This document shows, piece by piece, positions 18,901-27,900 of a stretch of 64,000 nt of DNA. Both the position numbers and the translations under genes were made by a program. Numbering within the stretch: the first letter of the stretch is position 1; each line of letters begins with the position of its first letter. This DNA comes from Sergeia podlipaevii. Taxonomy: Eukaryota > Euglenozoa > Kinetoplastea > Trypanosomatida > Trypanosomatidae. Under the pieces are notes generated by a model. That model saw only the letters and a program-made list of their open reading frames with translations, had not been told where the DNA came from and did not search any database. Location of the stretch: contig JASANZ010002268.1 in NCBI GenBank assembly GCA_030849805.1, forward strand, positions 86,130-150,129. Reading direction: 5' to 3'.

Positions 18901-21900
18901 CCATGGAATGTCCTTGTCACCAATGCGAATAATGCACTGCCCGGACTCAATACGGAACTGTGGATCCAACACGGAGTCAATGATGGGATCAATAAACTCA
19001 TCCACGCCCTCAAAGAGGAAGGGATTACCGTACTGAATAGCAAATTCCAGACGCTTGAGGAAATCAGGATCGCTGAACGAGGCGGTCTCGAAACGTGGAT
19101 TGCTCGCGTGCTGGCGCTTGATCCAGTTCACAGCCTGCATCTGTGGATCGATACAGAGTGGGAACCGGATCTTGCCGGCGCGCTTCCCCTTGCCAGTGTA
19201 GTCGGTGCTCTGCGTAGTGAGAATACCGTTCTGAACAGAAAGCTCATCAGACGGTAGTCCGTCGCTTGCCCACTGCGAGATGGCCACCTCGTCCGCTAGA
19301 AGATGCCGGATATGAAAGTTTTCGGAAAGCGGCACCTTTTTGGCGCGCAAATCCGCAAGCCACACCTGCTCCAGGGCCTCCTGACGGTAGGGAAACGTGA
19401 AAGCACCCAGGTACGATAGAAAGGCAGCACCAGCTAAGCAGTCACCCACAAGCTGGTTGCGCGAGGCGCCTAGAGTCTTCTTTTCCTCTGTCCAGCGAGT
19501 ACGCTCAGAGCCGAAACCGTCAATGAGCTTCCTCGCCGCGTTGAGGCGGCGCTCCATTACCGCCTTCTCCTGTTGAAGCATGCGAGCCTCCTTCATACCG
19601 GCCTCGAGCTGCTCCTCCAATCTTCGCAGGCTCTGCGTCAGCTGATCAATCTCGTTGCGACATGCTTCGAGCTGTCGCTCAGCGGTCTCCTTGGCCTTTT
19701 GCAGTTGTCTCACGCGCTCCTGTTTGGGGAACACTTCCTTGGCCACGTTCCAGTACTGCTTCATGGCTTCCACCCAGATCATCAGACCAGAGGCGGCAAG
19801 ACTGACCTTCTTCAGATCGTTAGAATTGACTGGGAACTCCTTCAGCAGCTTGTTGATCTCGTTCATCTTCGACTGGTTAAGCGTCGGGGTAAGGCTGTCG
19901 ATGTCAATGAGAGAGCGGATGAAATCGCTCTGACCCATCATAATTTTACCCGACTCCCACGTAGACGGTACACCCTTGACCACACACACCATGCGCACCA
20001 CAGCAACGACGTTGATGGGGGGCTTTGCAAAGGAGCGCAGCTCCGTAATACTCTTCGGATTGATGTGCTTCACGGCCTCCATGGCCTCCTCGAGCGCCGG
20101 CATGGCCTGGTCAAGCACCACCTGCGCCTCTGCCGTTTCCTTCTCGATCTCCGCGTTCTGCACATTCAGCTCCTCCTCCATGGAAAGGGCCTCCTCCTTG
20201 CGCACTTCGTTCTTAGACTTTTGCTCGGTAATTTCACGTGTCATCTGGTCGTTGATTTCCTGCTTCTCACGCAGCGTAATCTCCTTTTCTGCCAGCTCCT
20301 CCTGAAGTACCTTGACGTCTTCCTGCGCGCGGTGCAGCTTCTCCAGACCAATCGTGAACTTCTTTACAATATCGTCAATGTTCTCGCGCTTCGTGATGAG
20401 CAGCTTCGCATAGTTGGCGAGGAAGCCGAGGAAGTTTTTGGGGGTCACGTAGTTGTGGCGTTTGAGCTCGCCCTGATAGCGTCCAGAGAGCTCGTCGGCA
20501 GTGAGGTGCACGTACACCATGTGCTCTACAATAGGCTGGCGCAGCTCATCTGGGAGGTTCTCCTCTGCAAGCAGCTTGCTACCCACCGCCTCGAGTGCCT
20601 GCGCGGGCCACTTCTCAAACCAGTCGATAGTGGTGTTGTTGATCAAACTGGGAAAGTTACGGCAGCGCGTGCGCAGTGTTTCGCCAGAAGGACTCATCGA
20701 CAGCACCACGTGCAGATTGTCTCTGCAACGCGACACGAAAGCGGTCCATTTGTTGTCCTTTGAAGGTGCCAAGCCCTGGGTCTCCACCTCCGCTGCTACG
20801 CTGCTGTATAGGGGCTCCTTCTCCTCCTCACTGAAGAGGGCAGGCACCATGCCAGAGGCCAGCATGTTATTGATGAGCTCCAGGAAGCCTTCCTCCTTGA
20901 CGTGGCCATCCATGAAGAGGAAGACCACCTTCTCGCCCTGCACACCAACGCGGTTGTAGAGCTTCTTGAGATCCTCGCGGAAGGAGTCCTCTGTGTAGTT
21001 ACGCGCAAGCACAATCTCAAATACACCCATCTGACAAATAGCAGCGCCAAGCTTCGTCAGCGACTGCTTGCCACTTCCGCCAACACCAACCAACAAGCAA
21101 TGCCCACGAGGCAGGGAGAGAACACGCGTAATGCGCAACAGATGCTCCAGTGCCATGTCGAACATCACAAGATCAATCTTCTTGACGGGCGTGTTGATCT
21201 CGGCCATGACAGCCTCAACAAGGTTACGTGCGTCCGTGTAGCGGGGTCCAAAGTCCTCGTAAATGTGCAATCGATCAAACTCACTGTCGGGCACAAAATC
21301 ACCAAAGTCGCCGAACATGAGAGGGTCGGCCAGAACATACTCCCTGTGTTCCGCGTAGTTCCGATCAATCTCACGCAGCATCAGGTTCGTCACGTACGAC
21401 GCATCCTGCGCGTCTGACATGCGATCCACAAAGACACGCGTGATTTCGTTACGCCACAGGCGAATAATAGAGGCGACGGTGCCAAACTTGTCAGTAGTCG
21501 CGCGGCACAGGCCCTCATACACACGCGAGAGATCGCGCAGATTGAAGATGTAGTGGAACTTTGCAGGCGTAGCCGGGAGCGAAGTGACGAGATCCTGGTA
21601 CAGCCTCAGCGTCATGTCGGTGACAGTTGTGGCAAGGTACAGTGCGTCGACGGGCAGTTCCTTGTAGGTGTCCTCCAAGATCTGAGTGTAGATGGTGTGG
21701 ATGGATTCATCCTCGGGGAACATGATATTGAATACTGTAAAGAGGGAGACAAAGCGGGGGTCAAGAGCGTTGCGGCCACCGCCTGGAGGAGCCATGGCAG
21801 CAACAAATTGGGTGTCGCGCACATTCTTGAAGAGCAGGTCCTTGCGGTCGTACCATGAGTGGTGCTCAATGAGCAGCTTGAGAAATGCAATGGGCTGCTG

Positions 21901-24900
21901 GGTGCCGTAGAGGTCCACCTTAGGCATGTTGATATCATCAACAAATACAACGAGACGCTTCTTAGCAGGTGGGCCAAGCACCGTGGTGGTGCGCTTCTCG
22001 ATGTTATCTTCCATTGTGCGCTGCGCGTCAAGACTGGTAGTACGAGAACTGAAGTTCATCTCCAGCAACATCTCCTCCAGGTGTACGCCCTCACCCTTGC
22101 TCTCATCGGCTTGTAGGGACTGCTGCTTGAGGCGGCTAAGATACGCCTGAATCGTTACAGTCTTGGCAGTACCGCTCTCACCAACAAACAGCACAGGAGT
22201 GCGGTTGAGCACAATCTTGTTGAGCAGCCACATGTTGCGTTCCGTGTCCACGGTAGAGACGAGCAGGGAGCTGAACTTGGCCCCAGGAGCGCGCTCAAAA
22301 GGTCGGATAAGCACGTTCCACGGCTTCCAGCGACTGTCCTGAAGATCAAAGAAGTAGTCAAACATCGTCTTGCGATCGGGAAGCGAGCCGGAGCCAACGA
22401 AGCGAGTCAGAAAGTTCTCACCAACATCCTGCATGTTCCACCCGCTAAGCTTTTTGAGGAACGAATCAAACCGGCGGCGGTCCTCTGGAGTGCAGATGAG
22501 TGCACCAAAACTCCACACGCAGGCGAAAATGAAGACGCACTGCAGCGCGCGTGGCTCCAGCGCAGCGTTCTTTGGAGAGACCGTGTAGAGCATCGTAGTG
22601 AGTTGCTTCACCATATTGAGATCACTCGTAGGAATGACAAGACGTGGTGGCGGTGTCAGCTCCCCGCCATCAATGCCGTCAACAATGAAGTCCACAAGCG
22701 GCTGGACAAACTGCTCGACAAGCTCATCGAGCGTCTCCTGCTCATCACGAGGGCGTGTCAGCTTCCACGCGTACATGAAGGGCTTCCAGCCCAAATTGAT
22801 GGGGTCAAGGAAGACCATACCGACACGTGACACCGTAGCCGGTGAGGCGTACTGCAAGTCGCCCACCTCAAAGAGCAGTGAGCACTGCGGGTGCAGGCGA
22901 ATACGCTCGCCATTGGGCAGCGTGAGCAGCTTGTTATCATCCATGACGGAGTTCATATCCTCCACCCACTTGGCATCGACATCGCCATCAAAAATAACGT
23001 AGCGTCGCTCCTTCTCTGTACCCTCGCTAGAACGATTAATGTTACGGAAAATGTTAGAGAAGATACCGTCCGTCCAGTTGCGCGTCATGGGATCCATCAG
23101 GCCGTACAGCACGGAGGTCGGCTGGGCCTTGGGGTTGATCACGAAGGATTTGGTCAGCAGGCCAAGCTCCGTCTGAGCCTTGCAGAGCGTGTCGATCACA
23201 ACTGATTTGCCACCGCCTGTCGGGCCTACCACCATAGAAGTGTGCCGAGTCTGCATCGTCTCGTAGAGCTGCACGACCTTGTCGGTTTGGCGGGGGTCAA
23301 TCATGAACGATTTGTCCTTGAGCACCTTCGCAGAGGCGCGCGCAAGATTCTCCTGGGGAACACGCGTAGGGTCAAGGCCAGGAAAGAGATCACCAATAAG
23401 ACCCTTGAAGAGCGGTTCATCCTCGGCAATAAACTTTGGCGCATTCATATCACGCAGCGCACGCATCAGCACCGACTCTTCAGACAGCTCGGGGGAGCCA
23501 CGCTTGAGCTGGCCAGCCATGACAAGCACCGCCTTGAGTGCACGCAGACCCCAATCGTAGTGGTGCTGCTTGGAAAGCTGGCCTTTGGCGAGTGAGTAGA
23601 GCGTGACCATCTTCTTGGCCAAGTCTCGAGCGGTGGTGAAGCCTTCAGAGAAGAGCATGTTCTCAGCAATGAGCTCCATGTCGGGCACCACCATGACGAC
23701 AGGGCGGAACAGTGCCTTGAGGTTATCAGGCAGCTCCACACGGCCGGCATAACCGGGATTCATTGTAATGAAGACCCCGACGGTATGAATAAGGTTGATC
23801 ACTGACTCGCCAAAAAGGAACTGTTTCTCGCCTGAGCGCAGGGCGGCTTGAATAGAACGCAGCTGCTCCGACACCACAGACAGCACTGGTAGCTCAATAC
23901 GGTTAAACTCATCAAAGCAGCCCCAAGAGCCAGCCTGAGAGAGACCAGAAAAGATGGTGCCCATGGCCTTGTAGTCAAGACCCTCACCACAGTTGAACAC
24001 AACACACTGAATGGCCATGGCCTTGGCAAGATCCTTCACAGATTCAGTCTTGCCAGTACCAGCTGGGCCACCTGGAGCTCCGCCAAGAGAGAAGGTCAAG
24101 GCCTGAGTCAGTGTCATAAAGCAGCGATCAGTCAAGGGTGTAATGACAAGACGGCCATTAAGACCCATGTACTCAAAGCCGTAGTTGAACCGCCCTGTAC
24201 ACTGGCGAATAACGCAAGTGTCAGTAGCCTTTTCCCAATAGAAGCGCAGTTGCGACTCCCAGTCAAACTCGCGCGCATCCATCACAGAGTCACGAACGAA
24301 CCGGTCGACAATGTCTCTGCCGTGCACATCGACAATGATGAGGGTGTTAATCTTCTTGCGATACTGCTTGTCAATATCGTTGTCCATCTCGCTCACCAGA
24401 GCAAACAGCTGGCTTGTCAGCTTCGCAGAGAGCTCCTTCACAGCATTCTTCTTGCCCTTCTTCATTTCCTGGAAGGCGTTCTCGATCTCAAAAGTCCAGA
24501 AGATCTTCGCGCCGGTCAGGGTAATCATGCCGTGGTACTTCTTTACCCACTCTAAACGCTGCATCTTGGGGTAGTAAAACACGCCAGCCTTGAGGATGTC
24601 ATGCAAGGTTGACCGGGACTCCTCCAGCGTGGCCTGCAGCCACTCCTCTACCGCGCGGTCAGTGCGAACGGGGTTTGTAAAGTCCAGCCGCTCGCCCTCC
24701 TGCGACTCCACGCCGCAAATCGTCTCGTCCGTCTCGCTCTTGAAGATGAGCCTGGCGCAGTTATCAAACATCTTGAGCATGTGATCCTGCACCGCCTTCG
24801 CGCTGCTGGACGCCAAAATAGAAAGCAGCTCATCGTCAGAGATGAAGTAGAAGCGCGGAAAGAGACAGCGCTTGGTCTCAAGATAGTTGGAGAGGTCCTT

Positions 24901-27900
24901 CTGGCACTCCTCCAGCTTCTCCTCGAGGTAGTGCAACTCCTCCAGACGTCCATTCACGTTACAGCAATGGCTGACGTTGGGAGACTGACTCGTGTCATTC
25001 ATAATGCGCACAAACTTCTTGTCAAGATCGTTGAACTTGGCGGTTTCCTTGGGAAGCTGGTTTGCGATATCGTCATTGCCCTTGAAGATAGACTCGAGGT
25101 ATTGCCACTTCTGCTGAACGGTGACCCACACAGCAATCACGTCATTGATCATGGAGAGCTTGCGTTCCCACAGCTTCACCTCCTCAATAAATGGCTGTGC
25201 CCACTTGACGTTGGCGATGGACTGCATCTTCAAAATGTTGTCGTCGACCGCCTCCTGAATCTCCGAAGTGTCCGTGAGTACGTCGCAGCGGCTATGGGCC
25301 TTGCGAGGTGCGTACTTGGCGACAATGAAGTCCTTGACACCCCAGAACTCCTTAATGTCGCGAATCTCCTGCTCCACGCTCTGCTCACGTGCCGCGGAGA
25401 GCACAATGCTATCAATCTCCTCGTTGAAGCGGAAGAGTTCCATGGCGATGAGGTCATCAAGGTTGATCTGCTCATAGTTGAACTCCTTGTTTGTGACGCG
25501 CATGAGCTCCTTCCAGTGACGCAGCTTCAGCGCAGGGCTTTTGAGCTTCGCGAGGAGCGGAAGAGAGTTCTGAAAGTTCACGATGAGCTGCTGGATAGCG
25601 GGAAATGGTTGCACCGTGCCGTACTGCTTCGCAAGAATGCGCGCCTGCTTGGCGCGCACCTCGGTGGTGCTCTCGAGGTCCTCCAGAAGAAGATCCTTCC
25701 AGCTACTGCGGTTCCACCGGCGCAGCACACCAATCCACTGCTCGTACATCTCGTATACCGTCTCCACGCGTGTCAGGTCGTCGTTGAGCTGCTGCAGACT
25801 TGGGTGCGTGGTGAGGGGCAAGTCAAACAGCTTCTCCGCCTTGGTGAGTTGATCGCGGCGCACCTGGATCGCTATCAGCCGCGCACGCCATTGTGTCTTA
25901 AGAGCGTTGCCCTCTGCGAGGTCCATCCCTTCGCGACCAGGACCGTCGGCAAGGTACTCCTGCAGCACGTTCTCACCTTCGGCAAGAAAAGTCAGCACCT
26001 CGTTCTGTGTAAGATCGCGGAACTGTAGCTTCTTGGGCTCAAGATCGATGGTGGTCTTCCGCACACGTGCGAGCGTGCAGGACCAAATATCACCGAGGCT
26101 CATCGCTGTGGTAAGCTCGTCCTTGTCAATGACGACGCCGAAGTGGAGCAAAGAGCTATATACATATTCAATCTCCCTGATATCCTGCTCCACGTCGAGC
26201 GCGGAGGCCTTGGCGTTGTGCATCACCTCCAGCACCGCCTTGAGCTCATCGATGGTATCGCACGAGTGCCCAAGCTCCTCGTTGATCTTGCGAATGCGGG
26301 TGTAACGCTTCATCATGCGTGCCCGCACGGTATCGTTTAGTTGTCCACCTTCCATCGCAACCCACTGGTATACATGATCAACAAGCTCCGCGTAGAAGGA
26401 GGTCTCGTCACAACGCATGAAGCCAAAGTCATGCACGTGGTTCTCTGTGTCAAAATCGCTGATCATATTGAAGTAAAGCTGAAACTTGGCGTCGTAGTCG
26501 ATCCAGTGGAACTGGTTCTTAGCCTGCTGCTCCACAGAAATCTTCTTGTCGGCAAGGTAAACAAAGCGGTAGCGCTGCAGCATTTTGATGTTAGTCGCAA
26601 GAGCGCCAAGGTGGGTCTGAATGGTGCGGTTGATGAGAGCTTGAAGCTTGTACACCTGAGGAAGGTTGTGGATGTCCTGGTAGTAAGTAAACAATGTCGT
26701 GTAGTCCTCCTCGGCAGGACGAGGGATAATTTCGCCTTGCGTGAACTCAATACACGTTGCACGCATCCATCGCTGGAACAGCTTGGTAGACTCTATGATG
26801 CCAGACTGAATCTTGTGAAACGCAGTGGTAATCTCCTGCTGCTGCGGCGAGTATGTGGGCTCCGTCGTAAGAAAGATCATAACCTTGAAGAGCGGCGGGC
26901 GTGACGACGAAAACGAGCGCGATGAGGAATACCCGAGTAGCTTTGCGAATGCGCTCAAGGAGCGGAGGACCATCTTGATGAGCGCGCGCCAGATGCATTG
27001 CTCCCAGTAGCTGTAGTACGTCGACAAAGTTGAGCACTTGCCTGTGTGTGTGCCCACCAGCTGGCTCTCCACCTTGGTGAGAAGCGGCTTGGCGGAGCGG
27101 TACGCACGCGTACAGCCTTCCAACAGGGTGACACGGCGCCGCTCCACGATGTCCACAAGCACCTGCAGCTCTGGAAGCTCACCGCCGGCTTGAAGGAGAG
27201 AATCGTACTCGGGCATGAGCTTCGTGGAGGCGATCTTGTTCACCACCTGAGTCTGGATATTGTCTGCGCTCTTGCGTACTTCGCGGCTTAAATTGCGGAA
27301 CTTCGTAATGGCCTTCTCACAGTTGTCTACAAAATCTGGAATGCTCAGACTTGTCCAGTTGATGTCGTGAAAGCCCGGTTGCAACGCCTGCTTCAGCTCC
27401 CGGATGTTCTTCGCCAGAATAGCACGCTCACTGCCTTCCAGGATGCCAATCTCATAGTTGAAGTTGAGCAGCATTCCCTTCAACGCGTCCACATAGCCGT
27501 GGTAGGCCTCGTCCTGAAGAGTGATATGCAGAGCCTCCTGGGGCACCTCGAAGCCAAGGCGGTCGAGGTACTTCGTTTCACGAATGATGTCAAAGATCTT
27601 CATGTCAAAGTTGACCACGTAAGTGTCGTCGGTGTCCTTGCGCAATATGTTCAACTTCAGCGACGACGTCGATGTATTGCGGATCTCATCTCGCCAGAGC
27701 AAAAACCGTGCGGTTGCGTACTCCTTCATCTGACGAGCCACTTCAACATACTTGGCCTTCACCTGCCTGCCCATGGACGTCGTGAGCATCCCTTCCTGCT
27801 TGAAACGCACGATTGGCTTCTTGAGACGCTGGAAGAGTGACATGCTCCAGTGGATAGCGCCAGCAACGGAGGGTTGATTCTTCGTAAGCGGCGGAGACTC

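Noticed and set aside
19573..20763. A 396-codon open frame on the plus strand opposite the dynein stalk region
   Set aside because: It is His/Leu-rich and lies antisense to the biased Glu/Lys/Gln codons of a coiled coil, a well-known source of long false frames. The minus-strand dynein frame is certain.
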